This document shows, in pieces, positions 1 to 12,135 of a stretch of 64,000 nucleotides of DNA. A model generated the notes under the pieces. That model did no database searches. It saw nothing but the letters and a program-made list of their open reading frames with translations, and was not told the DNA's origin. A program made the position numbers and the translations under genes. The DNA is from Struthio camelus. Its lineage: Eukaryota; Chordata; Aves; Struthioniformes; Struthionidae. The DNA lies in the NCBI RefSeq assembly GCF_040807025.1, contig NC_090942.1:70610487-70674486 (forward strand), read 5' to 3'. Every line of letters begins with the position of its first letter. Position 1 is the stretch's first letter.

Positions 1-89
1 GCTGGATTGTCATTATAAATGCCATTGTATCAGCTTCCCATGGGACTCTCGTAGCGTTGGGCATCATAAGCACTACAGGGCCTGGCAAT

Positions 90-449
90 TCAGCCAAGTA
101 TTTTGAGAAGGCCAGTAACTGAGGCTTCACAGTGATTTTTAGCTGTGTCCGGCAGGAGCGTGGAGTTTATAAATTCCATGGTGTTAGCCACCAAACCACT
201 CAGTAGCAATCCAAGACACCAGTCTGCAATGAAGAGGACGAAAGAGGAAAGTAAATTTGAAGTTTCAAGGCCCAACTGTTTGATTTGTGACTTTAAACTA
301 TATGAAGACACTTTTCTTGGAACAGCTTCTAATCCTTTCTGATCTGCCAAATGCCCTTCCCATGCAGACTTTCTGAAACAAATCTCTGGCGTGTATTTTT
401 GTAAGTGTGGTTTCTCAGGGTCTTGGAGAACTATCAGCTTCTCAAAGTC
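90..449 (-). other. Unrecognised 120-codon open stretch with a hydrophobic segment
   Basis: On the minus strand the frame is open from 449 down to a TGA at 88-90. It reads KVSSYSLKSQIKQLGLETSN, then a hydrophobic stretch SSFVLFIADWCLGLLLSGLV, then EFINSTLLPDTAKNHCEASV. The spacing D-x-x-LGL-x-L…LxP…LL-x-x-L is faintly like the N-terminal membrane region of PIGQ (GPI-GlcNAc transferase). I see no matching splice sites and the frame stops soon after. It may be a decayed gene fragment or chance. Confidence 0.2.
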
Positions 450-1118
450 TTATCTGAAAGCTAGTCACGGAGGCTGTCTCTCATTCTGCTGACTGAGGCA
501 CTTTTCCTGCAGCTTCTCTCTCTTTACACCCCAACGCTTCTCCACTTAAAATGAAAATATAGTTAGACAACAACCTTCATTTTTCTCCTCTACTTATCTC
601 AGTCAGTCTTCTGCACATCTCTATGATCAGCCAGGGTTATTGCTTTGTTCTTGTCAGCTTTGTTCTGCTTTTGTTTTCTGAGGAGACGCCTTGGTGTTGT
701 GATATGCATTGTGGAGTTTTGGAGAAGGTGCTCAACTAAGTGACAAGGAACCGCCAGCCCAAGGGGTAGCTTGGAGAAAACAGGAGACTCCATAACGGTG
801 TAGTTGCCACCGGTTCCTCTCATTGCATAGCAATGATGCAACGGGGTCTGTTTTTAATAAGAGCTACCCCATTAAAAAGTTTTAACTGCAGTGCATTTGG
901 TGGTAGAGAAGGTGTTCTTGCAGAATTCCTGTTTTGCTTTAAGTCTGGTGCTAGTGGTTGAACAGCAGGTGTGTGAGTGCTGTATCCTTTCTGTAAGGCC
1001 GAGTTTGAGATAGCAGGCTATGAAAGTAGTGTTGCAGCTGCAGACCATGTGACAACCTTTAAGAGCGTGTGCTTATTGTAACCGAGAAAGCATCTCAAAC
1101 GTTGACCTTCCAGCCTTT

Positions 1119-1151
1119 CCCCATCTGTACCTGTTTAACATACAGATGGGG
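1119..1151. repeat. 11-bp perfect inverted repeat
   Basis: CCCCATCTGTA, an 11-base loop, then TACAGATGGGG. The arm words resemble the MIR motif CCCCATCTGTA…ATGGGG, so it may be a SINE remnant. Confidence 0.7.
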
Positions 1152-1875
1152 GTAAAGCACATTCTGGCTTGGCAGGACCCCTGCCGCCCATGCGGAAGGA
1201 AAATGCTTTTAACCAGCACATAATGAACTAAGTATTCTGGTTTTCACTCGCCACTGCCCACCTCCGTCTCCAGGCCACTGCTCTGAAAAAGAGCTGGGAG
1301 GAGAGGAGGGAGATCCATTTCCAGCTGTCTCTGAATAGGAGCTATTGGATGACAAGAGCAAAGCTCAGTCCACCCCTAGAGCAAGGAAAGCCAGGACAGG
1401 GTGTCTGTATTTGAAACTGGGAAATAGCATCCAAGTATACCTTAAAAGCACAGGTGTAACAAGCTGTGTGATGCTGAAACCCCTTTGACAGTTACCTGTC
1501 CTGCCTCTGCTGTTCTCACATGCAGTATTTGAGAAACCGTGGAGTGTTTTGTAGTTAACACTGCTGGCCTTGTGTCGACTTAGGTTTTTTTCTCCTTATT
1601 CTGCAAGAGTGGCCTAGATTTCTTTTGGCAAAGGTCTTCCTGTTTTTGAAATGTGGATGTCAAAGAGAAAAGAACAGTGCATCCGGGAGAGAGCAAGAGC
1701 TAAATTCGTCAGTGGAAGAGAGGATGAAGGATTAATTGGGTCTGAGGATTACCTGGGATCGTCACCAGTTCTAGCAAGTCCCTCTGTCCTTTGCCCTTTT
1801 TATTTTGAAACACGTGGCTCGCTAGCAGAAGGGTAGTAATTGGAATATCTTTCAAATAAAGGTGGAACTGACTCT

Positions 1876-1962
1876 GTGGGCAAAATTCCCTTGTTATGGA
1901 CAAGGTTAGACCAGATGGCCATTACAGACCCTTCTGGCCTTCAAATCGGTGAGAGGCATGCA
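1876..1962 (+). mobile_element. Possible old CR1/L3-type 3' end
   Basis: GGTTAGACCAGATGGCC, a short gap and then CCTTCTGGCCTTCAAA resemble the sense-strand 3' terminus of CR1-like LINEs (GG-TTGGAC-AGATG…CCTTCCAACC). Only the last 80 bp or so are recognisable. Confidence 0.4.
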
Positions 1963-4900
1963 GGCACCTAGTGCATTCAAACATTGTTTAGTATGTCAGG
2001 GCAGTGATCTCCCTTTCTGAAGGCAGGCAGACGGCTACAGGAGCTTGGGCCTCCACTTTTAATCTGGAAGGGCTCCCTTTTGTGTCGTGCACCAACGTTT
2101 TCCCTTTCCTTGCTTCCTGATTTTCAAGTTTCTTTCTCTCTGCTTGATTTGCTGCAGTCAGTTGCCGTCAAATGCAGAGGTGAAATCTCACTGCCCACAT
2201 GAGCCGAAGGGCCAAAGGTTGAACTTGCCAGCTGTCTCCTCTACGTATGCGTGTAGAAAGAGGATGGGGAGAACATGTTACTCTCCTCGTGAAATTAAGA
2301 TGTCCTCAATGGCTAACCAGTGCTGTCCTGTGTGCCCCTGGGTCTGCCACCCTGGAGCGGCGATGCCTGTCCCTCTGCCAGCACAAGGCTCACTCCTGGC
2401 CCCTGCACAGCGTTACCGTGCTAGTGCTGTGGCACATGATCTCGGTGCATCTACCTCCAAGGCAGCTTAGGTTAAATATGTGCTGCGTACAACCCTGAAA
2501 GCTGTTATCGCTCTTTCTTGATAGATCGATGAACACTGATTTTTCTCAGCAATAATAATGTGCAGCAGTGCAACTTTGTCCTTCCTTTATAGTTTCAGGG
2601 AGAGGGTGGTTGTAAAACACGCTGTGGGGCTCTCTAGTTTGAGTGGGAAGCACGGTACTTGCTGTGGCCCTGCGTTTTAACTGTGCAACTATGCCATGCT
2701 TCTGCTCTCCCAGCAGCTGATATGTTGATTTAGGTAGCCAGGAGAGACCTGGTACTTGTTCTGTGTTTCGGGAAGGTAGAAAGGGAAGCAAGTGTGTTGA
2801 TAAGAGCCAGACCTTGTCCGTAGCCTGGGTTCAGAGCAGAGCACATGGAAGAGGGGTGCCTGGTGCTGGAGTGCCTTGCTGTCGAGCAAGGGGTAGGTAC
2901 GTCGCTAATTTTGTGTGTTTGGGGGAGGAGAGCAACCCACTGCTGTTTGACTTGCCGTTGATGGGGGAGGTAGCTTGAGAGCCTACGCCACTACATCCAT
3001 TTTTCTGAAGTTGGGTGATGTTGAGTTTTTTTTGTATTATTGTAAGTTTGTAAAGAATGTAATCTGTCTGTCGGGGGCATAAGGAGAAAACAGAGCCTTT
3101 CTCTTTTGGGGTCAGGCTGCTCTTTTGTTGCTGTGTTTTTTGTTGTTGGGTGGGGAGGGAGTCTAGCGGCCACGCGGGTGAAAGCCTAGCCTCAGTCAAC
3201 TGATTGCAACTATCTGATTGCAACGAGCCCAGGGCAACAGGCCAGCGAGCTGATGCTGCAGCAGAGACCTCCCGCACCAAGCTGTGAAAACAAAACCCTG
3301 CCTGCATCTTTCCATGGGGGGAGTTGGACCTGCGCGGGGCTCTGCACTGTGGCGTTTTGTTGGGTGGTGGGACGTTGCGCTCGAGGGCTGATGTTGCTTG
3401 TCTTCAGCCCAGTTAGCAGCAGAGCTGGTGGACTGCCCGTGCCATTCAGCGCTCATGTAAAGGAAAAGTCGAATTTGATGATTTGATGGCCTGAATTTTT
3501 CAGTGCAAAAACAGCTCCCGCTGGAGTTGCTCCCTATAGGGCTCCTCTCCGCGATGGGGCTGAAGTACCACACGCCGCCGCCAGCCTCCTCCCGGGAGCC
3601 CTGGCCGTAGCCCCTGCCTCCCTCCCCATCCCGTAGAGCACAGTGTCAGGGATCCTCTTCTCTCTCCTGCTGCTGCTGCAAAGTTGTGTGAACTTTCCTG
3701 GTCAATACTGGAAAGGGGAATGCTATTTATTTTTATATTGTGTATATTTTGTCTTGGTCTGCTGATTACCTTTGTTCCCCAAGAGCGACAGTTACCTCAA
3801 TAGTTAGTTTAATACTGTGTGTTGGGTAATTTTTTTAAAGAACTTTTTTAAAAGCTTGATCCTTGGAGGTCTGTAGATTTTATTTCCATATGAATTGGTT
3901 ATTTTGTATAAAGTACGTTCTTAAAATAGCAATCACCCTTGCTGTATGTGTGATTTCTTGTCTCCTGGATGGTCTCCCTCTTCCTTTGTAAGGGGGGAGC
4001 GGAAAAGGGGAGGGAAGGGAATGCAGAGGTCTTCCTCGGAAAGACAAAGCACTGGGCTGCTGTCAGATGCGGTTGTACCACCTGAAAACCATTTACCAGA
4101 GAGCACTGGAAAACTGATTGGGATCGCTCTCCCTTCTGAAGCGTGGCTGTCTGCAGATGAACAACTGAGTGGGAATGAGATGGTGTCACCAGTGTCCTAT
4201 GAGTTTTCCCCAGCCTAGTTGCAGCTGTGTGTGCTGGAAGACCTGCCTCCCCCTAAAACGCTGCTCAGTCTTCGGGCTCAAGTAGTCCTTTCCCTCACAT
4301 TCACCTGAAACCTATCTTTGCTTTTAAAAGGTAAAGGCCGTAGTGTCCTGCTGCTATGAAGGACGAACTGAAAGTAGCTTCACTGGCTCCCTTTTGTACT
4401 GTTTTAATGCTAGGCAGCGTAAGGGACAAAGGCCTTCAGGGGCCATCAGAGGACTAGGAGGCCTTTCAAGCTCATGTCCAATGGTCTGAACCCATACCAG
4501 GCCCAAAGAGGCAGTTGCCATTTGCTGTTCATTAAATCTCCCATGTGAAATGGGGCAGCGGTTGCAGCCCTCTGAGCAGACAGGCGTTTTTGAGACAACA
4601 TAGCACTTTCTCACAACGGTTTTGACATTGAAGCTGGGAACTGGCCTTACTGTTGGATTTGGAAAGGCACCTGCCGTAGGTGTGCAGGGGTGGGGGGCAA
4701 CTTGCACCTGGCCCTTGCTTGGCTGGTTCCTGAATAGCTAACTGGCTCCATTTTGCTGATCCAGCAACTTTTCATCAGGACAAAATTGGTGTGATTTCTT
4801 TATAAAATGGTGCCAGCAAACGAGAAAGCAGGGGACATGGCAGAAGGCAGGGGGCATGGTGGCTGCGGGGCGGTGTACTGCGAGCTCCTCCCTCTCCTCC

Positions 4901-6770
4901 TGAGCTGTAGCTGGTGAAGGCTCCCTCTGTCTCCTTGGGGGCTGGTAACAGATGCTGTTGCTCACATCTTCTTTTCCTGCCAAAACAGCTTCACAGAGTA
5001 GCCTGCTTATGCCACCGGGGCCCATCTGCCCACACTGGCTCTGGGGGCCGCCATGGGGGCCGGGGGCTGCTCCCGAGCCTGGCTTGCTCACCATGCTGTT
5101 GGACACCTGAGATGCCTCTGAAAAGAGAGGTGTATAAAACGTGCATGGGCAATGGGGGGCCCTATGCTTGCTGGCCAAACCAGTGCCCCGATCCTGTCCC
5201 TGCAGCTCTTCTTTCCCTCTTGTCTGCCCTGAGCAGCGAGTTCATCCCCTTGGCATGTAATAAAGATGGGAAAACAAGCTCAAGTAAGTGAATTGGTCGA
5301 GACTTGATCTAAATCCCTAACTCCTCTGAGCCTTTTCTGCCACCCCTGCCCCTGGAGGGGTTTCAGGGAGCCCTAGGTTTCCCTCCGAGCTGATTTCAAC
5401 CCCTAATGGTTTGGTCTGAGAATGACTCACTACACCACTAGATCTGCACTTTTAATTCATGTGCAAAGGTCCCGCGTGAAGCCTGCGAGAGCGCGTATTG
5501 ACATCTTCCTGCCCCAGGACATTTGGAGGACCCTGAGACATGATCTGCTATCCCTTTACACCTCAAGCACCCCAAAAGGGCCAACCAGCCGGTCAGAGCT
5601 GCCTTCTGCGTTGCCTCCAGCTGCTCGGGCCAGGTAAGTGAGGCGAGGAGCCTGGCGGGAGTTTCTGGGCACGGCTGCAAGCTCCGGCCGTACAAAGGCA
5701 GTCTGAAGACGTGTGCTCCTCCGAGGTGGGGGTGAGGTAAGTCCTGCCCGGAGGCGAGCGAAGGGCTGCTCTTGGTCACGTTTTCCCCCTTCCCCCAATT
5801 TAGGAAGGGGAGGAATTCGGTCGCTCCTTCAGTCCCAGGAAGCGTTTGGGTCAGAGGGGATCGGCAGGGGGAGATTTCTAATCCTCGGGCTAAACCGGCG
5901 CTGAACTGAGCTGACACTAATTGGAACCAGTCCCCGAAAAGGGGCTGGAAGTTGCTGCTCTCGGAGCTCCTTGGCCGCTGAGGCAAAGACAAAGCTTATC
6001 TGTGTTATAGGAAATGCCACGTCCTAACCTTGACAAGATGCTATCGTGAGCATAGCAGGCAGTGTCAGGCTAGGTCACGTGTCCCCCGTATTCTTCACCT
6101 CTCTTTCCAGTTTCTGCTGTCCACGATTCTCATTTCTCTTCCTCGTCCCCCACACTGGTTTGGGAAAACTGCCCCTTTGTGGTAAGAAAGGGCTTTCCTG
6201 AGCTCTTAAAACAAGGCCTTAAACTAACTGTTGACTTCATTTCTAGCCTCCTTTTCCCCGGGATGTTTCTCACCTCCACGTTATTTCCATTTTTTTGTCC
6301 AGCGATTTCAGAGCAACTGGCTCATCTATGTAGGCTTGAACTGGGAAGGGATGGATGGGTCCATTTTAATGGGGATCGTTTTAGTGCCCAGTTTGGGTGT
6401 GGAAGCAAACGCTACAGCACCGCGGGCAGCCGTTGCAGGCAGCCCGGTTGGTTTCCATCACTGTAAGAAAACAGCATGTTACAGGGAAATGAAAAACCAA
6501 AGCTGAGTTCTGGCTCTTAGTGGAAGAAACCTGTACCAGTGTGTCTTAAAGGGGGGCTGATCTTCCTCAAGGTCCCTGGAAAACTGTAGTCAGTCTTCTC
6601 CTGCTCCTGGCTGAGCACAGGAAAGCTCGAGCGCAGGACGTCTGCCCGTCCTGCCCGCTCTCCGAATTTGTAGGAGGGCTCTGCTAGAGGTAATGAAGCT
6701 CGGGTATCTGGATGGCAAGGGGGAATTGGAGTGTGCGTGGCACCCAGCAGTTTTGGGGAGAGGATTGTGG

Positions 6771-6886
6771 GGGTTTTGTGTGTGTGTGTGTGTGTTTTTC
6801 CCTAAGAACAGATTCCTACAGGTAGAGTTCCTATCTTGAACAGTATGGCAGGAAAACCTATATAAAACTTTTTTTTTTTTTTTTTT
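6771..6886. repeat. (TG)n tract and nearby T18 run
   Basis: TG repeats from about 6776 to 6794 and an uninterrupted T run at 6869-6886. Confidence 0.9.
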
Positions 6887-8544
6887 GAGCCGAGTATGTG
6901 AACCAAAACCAGAGCGTGTGGCCATAGTCAGGATTTCGTCTGAGGCTGGTTTGGGGGAGGGCCGTGCAGTGCATCACGGGGGCAGAGTTACGCCTCGGCG
7001 TCCTTGTGAGTAAAGTCCCCTTGCTTACGGGTTCCCAGAGTCACGCTATGAGGTTAGCCACCCCACCGTGTCAGGGTAGACACCATTCAGCGTAGAAGGG
7101 CTGAGGACTTTACGATAGCTCAAAAGGACACAGATTTAGGCTAAAATGAATTGTTTGTATTCACAGAAATGTCTTGTTTAGGCCTATACATTAGAAAAAA
7201 AAATCATTTCAAGATTTTGGTATTGTCCCAAGTTGAGAGATAAAATGCCTTGCTCAGGCTGAAGGCGCAGTGTGGTGGATGAGGGTGTTTGTGCGCATAC
7301 GTGTATGTATTTGCACATATAGCGAATGACGCTGGGCTTGCTTTGCATGCTGAAAGTGTTTGGGTCTCCTGAGCACTAGTGAACATTATAAACTTGTTCT
7401 GGATTGTTTAAAAACCCCTAAAATTTGGAGTCCTGAAGGTGCTGTGCCTGCCCATCAAGAGGAGGCAGAAGAAGCTTCCCCAGAGCAGGAAGATGTGAGA
7501 AGGGGCCACGGGATCGCTCCGGACCTGGAGCCTCACTCCTTCCCTGTCGGGCAGAGCTGTCCCCTCCTCCCTCGCCAGCACCAGGAAGCCACATGTTCCT
7601 GCCCGCTTCTTTTTTTAAATTCCTTTCGTAAGAGCCTGCCAGCATCGAGGGATCGTAAAAAGTTCACTCTCTTGTCACGAATTCACCGATTCTTCCGGGG
7701 CCAGTGGGCAAAAGTTGTTTGCAATTTCCTCAGGCCGTGACCTTTGTTTTGACCGTGGCGGAGGAGACTTGCAATCCATCAAACCCGCGGCTCGTCTGCC
7801 CGCGCGGCGGGGTGGGGGCAGGAGGCCTCCTCCGGCCAAGCCTGGCGAGCGGTGCGGGGGGAGACACATTGCAGGCACGAGGGCCATGCTGCACCGGGGT
7901 TTTTAAAGGACCGAGTCCGGGGAGCGGGTGTCTCGGCGGCGGAGCAGGGATCGGAGCGAGACGCGGAATAACTGACGGAAGGACAAACCGTCGGCCAGGA
8001 TGGCGCAGATCAGACCTGCGTGAGAGCTGCCGGCCCCTTCCCCTGAGGTTCAGGATCTCTGACGGGGGATGCAGCCAGGGAAACTGTGCCAATAAATGTT
8101 TCGCTCCGGCACTCGTTTGACGCCTGTTTCATGCAGCCCTGGACAGCATAAAGCCACAGGTTGCTGCCAGGCAAGTTGGGCTGCAGACAGATTTTCAGCA
8201 CAACCGCTGGGTCTGGTATGCTCCTGCCACAGAGATTGGAGAGAGAGTTTGCTTTAATTTTCCTTCCTGAGAGGAAGGCTGGATCGTGATTTGCTGAATC
8301 AACAGAGTGGTAAAAGATTTCTTGTCTAGCTTGTGCCTAAAGGCGGCCCTGGAGACCGGGCGGTTGCATCAGACCGGGGCTTCTCACTTTTAGTGGGAGC
8401 TGAGGCAAAATGGGAGATGTCTGCAGACCTACTGCCTCTAAAGCCCCAACTGCTGATGGTTCCTGGCATTTTTAGCTTATATGGGCTTGGGGAAGATCCT
8501 GCACCACCAGCTTTTATTAGGAAAATAAGTTGCAAGCTGGAACC

Positions 8545-8860
8545 ATCCCCTGGGAAATAGCCCCTGTTGGCGCCTGCCTTTCTGCAAAGGTTCCCGGGGG
8601 AAATTCATCAGAAGAGCGCATGTTGCCCTGCACCCGGGTGTCCTCTTTGAAGGCATACCTGCATATGACACGTATCTCCCCTGAGGAAATGCAGCCTGTG
8701 CATACCAGTCTACCCCACTTCCCTTGGCAGCATGCCTTAAAGTCCCCTCCCTCTGATCTCTGCTTCCCTAGGGAAATGCATCCTACCAACGCTTCCCTGC
8801 TTCCAGATAAAGGTTCCCTAGGGAAGTTATTCTTTAGCAAACACTCCTTGGTCAAGCTCA
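8545..8860. repeat. Degenerate minisatellite, about 43-50 bp unit
   Basis: A near-palindromic core (TTCCCTAGGGAAAT and variants) recurs at 8546, 8591, 8677, 8764 and 8814, that is at spacings of 45, 86, 87 and 50, about one or two units. Flanking words (GCATCCTAC, GCAGCCTGTG; CTTCCCTGCTTCC, CACTTCCCTTGGC; AAAGGTTCCC twice) also recur. This explains why both strands carry long open frames here (8530-9021 plus, 8517-9062 minus) without being genes. Confidence 0.65.
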
Positions 8861-11800
8861 AAGAGCGCCTAGCTTTTAGGGTCAGAAGGCAGGATTTCAG
8901 CATTTCATCTGGCACTCTGTGTAACACCAAGCATGGACTTTCAACATCCAGATCATCCTTTTTAGACAAATCCCTTCTGCTGGAACTAGCTTTCGGGGGG
9001 GTGGGGGGAGGTTTGTGCTGATTTCTGGGCATGGCAGACCGTGATGTGGAAAAACATGCCACTCAGCTCCTTGTTCAGTGAGGCTCTGTTGAGCGTGGGG
9101 AGGAGCAGAAGGGATGGGACTGGACTGTCCTTTTACACCCCTTGAACAGAAAATCCTTGCGCTGGCTGCAGGGGAGGCAGTTCCCTCTGCTAGGAGAAAG
9201 AAGAGAAAAATGCACAGGCTTCCCAGAAAGTCTGTAGCAGATAAACTTCAACCCTGAAACCAGACAGCTTTGTAAGCACCACCCTCCTCTCCTATGTCGG
9301 TCATTCTCATGCTTTTTAGCCAACCTTCCTGTATGCCAACACCACTCCCTTTCCGCAGCTGCCTTCTCCCCGCTCTGATTTCCCCCCCTGTAAAAGCGTA
9401 CCCAATGGCGCGACTTGCGCCGAGCCCCAACCTCTGTGGTTCTCCTCCTGCCTCCTCCTGCTGCCAGCTCCAGCCAGGCTCGCGGCGGGTGATGCCGCAA
9501 AGGGGCTACGGGGCTGTCCTGGCCGCGGGACGCCGCGCTCACGGTGCGCGAAGCACGTGAACGCCGGGGACGTTGGGGAAGCAGGCTGTGGTAGGACTCG
9601 GGGGAATAAAGGGAGGAAATTCCAGAAAGGAAACAAATCTAGAGCAAGTTCAAGGAAATGTTTCCTGATGATAGGAGCCCGCAGGTGCAAAATGTTTTCC
9701 GGGGGCGCCTAAGGCTCTTTTCTTTCTTCTGGCTGCCGCGAATCTGTTAGTGTGTACGGTGGTGGTGTGCCCCGGGGAGAGCGAAGCCCCACCAGCACCA
9801 CTCTGGCCCCACGAGAGGACCTCCTGGCAGGACCAGGAGCAACTTCCTTTCCAGGTGGAGAGAAACAAAACCTGCCACAGAAGAAGCATTTGTGTGTTGC
9901 TCAGAACGGGGTTTGCTTTGCTGCTGCCACTCAACTGTGAGCCAAATACTTGGGTCTGGCAGAGCAGGAGCGGAGAAGGCTCCGGCAGCTGAGAAACAGA
10001 GGAAAGTCTCATGCTGGGCCTGGAAACCCCTCTCAGAGCCGTGCGTGCCAGGGCCCAGGGTTACTCGCTGAACAGCGATGTGCCCTATCCCTTCCCCATG
10101 GCGCAGCCAGAAACACAGCGTCAGGGCGACCAGCTCGCAAGGGAGGCCGTGGGGCACCTCCGCTGCCGCAGCTCAGGGAAGGCTGCTCCTTCCTGGGGGC
10201 CTGCGGGGATGGGGCTGCCCTGACAACACTGCCTGTTATCACAGCAGGGATCGGAAATTCAGATTCTGGCACAAGTCCGATTACGGCTGATTTTTCTGTT
10301 TTCCAGGCTGCAGGTGATGTTACCTTGACGGCCTTTTTTTTTTTGTTTCAAAAAAGTCATGCCTGGAAAGGAGAGTTTAAAAGCTGTCCCTCCTCTCATG
10401 GCAAGAGGAGACAAACTCCCTTGTAACGAAATTTCTTGTTTTCTTTTTTTTTAAAACACTTGAGTGAGTATTTCTGGGGCTGGAGGGTGTCGGAGGCAGC
10501 GCGTGGGGGCTTGACGCCTTCTCCAGCGGAGCGACATCTCGCGACAGGGGCAGCCGCTGCCGCAGCTGAAGCGAAGCCAGCGGCCGCAGGCGCTGGCCGT
10601 CGCACAGAGGATTTTGTACCCCGTGCCCTGGCCCCAGGCCTATGGTATTTAGGGCTCATCGCTGCCAAGGTACCAAACTTGGCTCTTCGCTGTGCCCCAG
10701 CACAGGCAGACGGTGCCTTTCCGCGCACCCGGGCTCCCCCTCGCTCCAGGTGCCCCGGGAGGTGCTGCTCCCCGCCTCCCCCGCTCCCACCCACCCACCT
10801 CCCCCCTGGTGCCTCCCGAAAGGCGCGTGACGTGCGCTCTCTGCCGCCCTTCCAAAATCCGCAGCTGCCGGGAGAGGAGCCCTCCCCGCCGCTGAAGGTC
10901 CACTCGGCATCGCATTGGGGACCCGATGGACCGAGGACCATGGAGCGTCTCTAGCGCAGGAGGCCGGGGGGGGGAGGGGGTTGCCATGCTTACTGGAGCA
11001 AAAAACCTTTTTTGTTGCCTCTGTGGTCACCTAAATGAGCAGGCAAAAGGTTAAAATCCAAGTGAAGGGAGATGTCCGTACAGCAGCAGCTCAGCTTGGA
11101 GGCTGCACTGTAGAAATCAAGCAGCCAAGCTTCAGTCCGCTCCACAGGTTTTCCCCTCCCCTGTTTTCCTTAGCTGCATGTCTCGGAGAGGTCAGGAGGC
11201 TAACGTGAGCCTCGGGCCACAGAGCCAAGCCGAAGGCACCCTCTCTGCTGGGTACTGCTGGCCCAGGAGGACACCTGGGGCAGCTATGGGGGGGGGGGTA
11301 CCCGCACGTCCCCTGGCGTCCCATCACTTCACTTCTGCCCTCTGCCCAAGCTGAGCTGTAGTTAATGTGTCAGACAGCCTCTTTTCTGTTCCTGCAGGAA
11401 ACTCATCGACTTTGCTGCCACCTCTTTTCCAGAAGAGCGTTGCGTCCCGAGCGCGGGGCGAAGCGGAGCTGTCAGGAGGACAGACCCGCTCGTGGACCGA
11501 ACCGCGGGGCTGGGAAGGCACCCGTCCGTCCCGGGGACGGGGCCCAGCTCCCGCACAGCTCCTTCACTCTCTGCAACCTGCTGTTTTGTCCCTTGCTGGG
11601 GGGGAGGGGGGAGGGGGGGGGTCTCTGGGACCCCACCTGCCTCTCCAGAGCTGGCTATTGCCCTGGGGCTGGAGGTCGGCGGCGGGGGCCTCCCTCTGCC
11701 AGGCTCGCTCCTCACCTCCAAGGCTGCTGCTTCTCACAGCTTCACATTTCTCCTTTCCCCGCGGAGCAATATCCCTGCTCGGCCAGGGGGGTTATCAGTA

Positions 11801-12090
11801 ATAACATCAGAGAGCCAACAGTTTCTGGATGTCTTGGAGCCTGCTGAAAGCGTTAGCCGGGAAGGAGGGAGCCGCTTCTCCAGAGCTCAGCGTTTAAATG
11901 AGAGCAAAGCGCGTTTGATCACCAGCTCTGCCCCGCAGAAGCCGTGGGACTAGATGGGGGCAGCGAGGAGGGCAGGGGATTCGAGCTGCGTGCGGGGAAG
12001 CGGCAACACATCCCGTCCCTCCGCAGCTGGGCAAGTGCTCGACTCTGCCCTTCCCATCGCTCGTGCAGGAAATCACTTCTGCCAGGCTGT

Positions 12091-12135
12091 TCTATCCTAT
12101 CCTATCCTATCCTATCCTATCCTATCCTATCCTAT
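12091..12135. repeat. (CCTAT)9 pentanucleotide microsatellite
   Basis: Nine uninterrupted five-base units, the first being TCTAT and the rest CCTAT. Confidence 0.97.

Larger units (their letters stand above)
1..5400. other. Intergenic or unrecognised region, left end
   Basis: Moderate GC, no exon set I can join. The only structures seen are the hydrophobic open stretch at the far left, the inverted repeat at 1119 and the LINE-like end at 1876. AT-rich stretches around 3720-3900 look like ordinary non-coding sequence. Short open frames on both strands show no recognisable domains. Confidence 0.6.

Noticed and set aside
4738-5178. A 146-codon minus-strand frame
   Set aside because: No recognisable family; Pro/Gly/Gln-rich composition typical of non-coding GC-rich DNA.
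8517-9062. A 181-codon minus-strand and a 163-codon plus-strand frame
   Set aside because: They overlay the degenerate minisatellite with unit multiples that keep frames open; no known protein similarity.
10396-10954. Overlapping 170-180-codon open frames on both strands
   Set aside because: Composition is driven by high GC (Ala, Pro, Arg, Gly runs), both strands are open at once, and no domain or splice support is visible.
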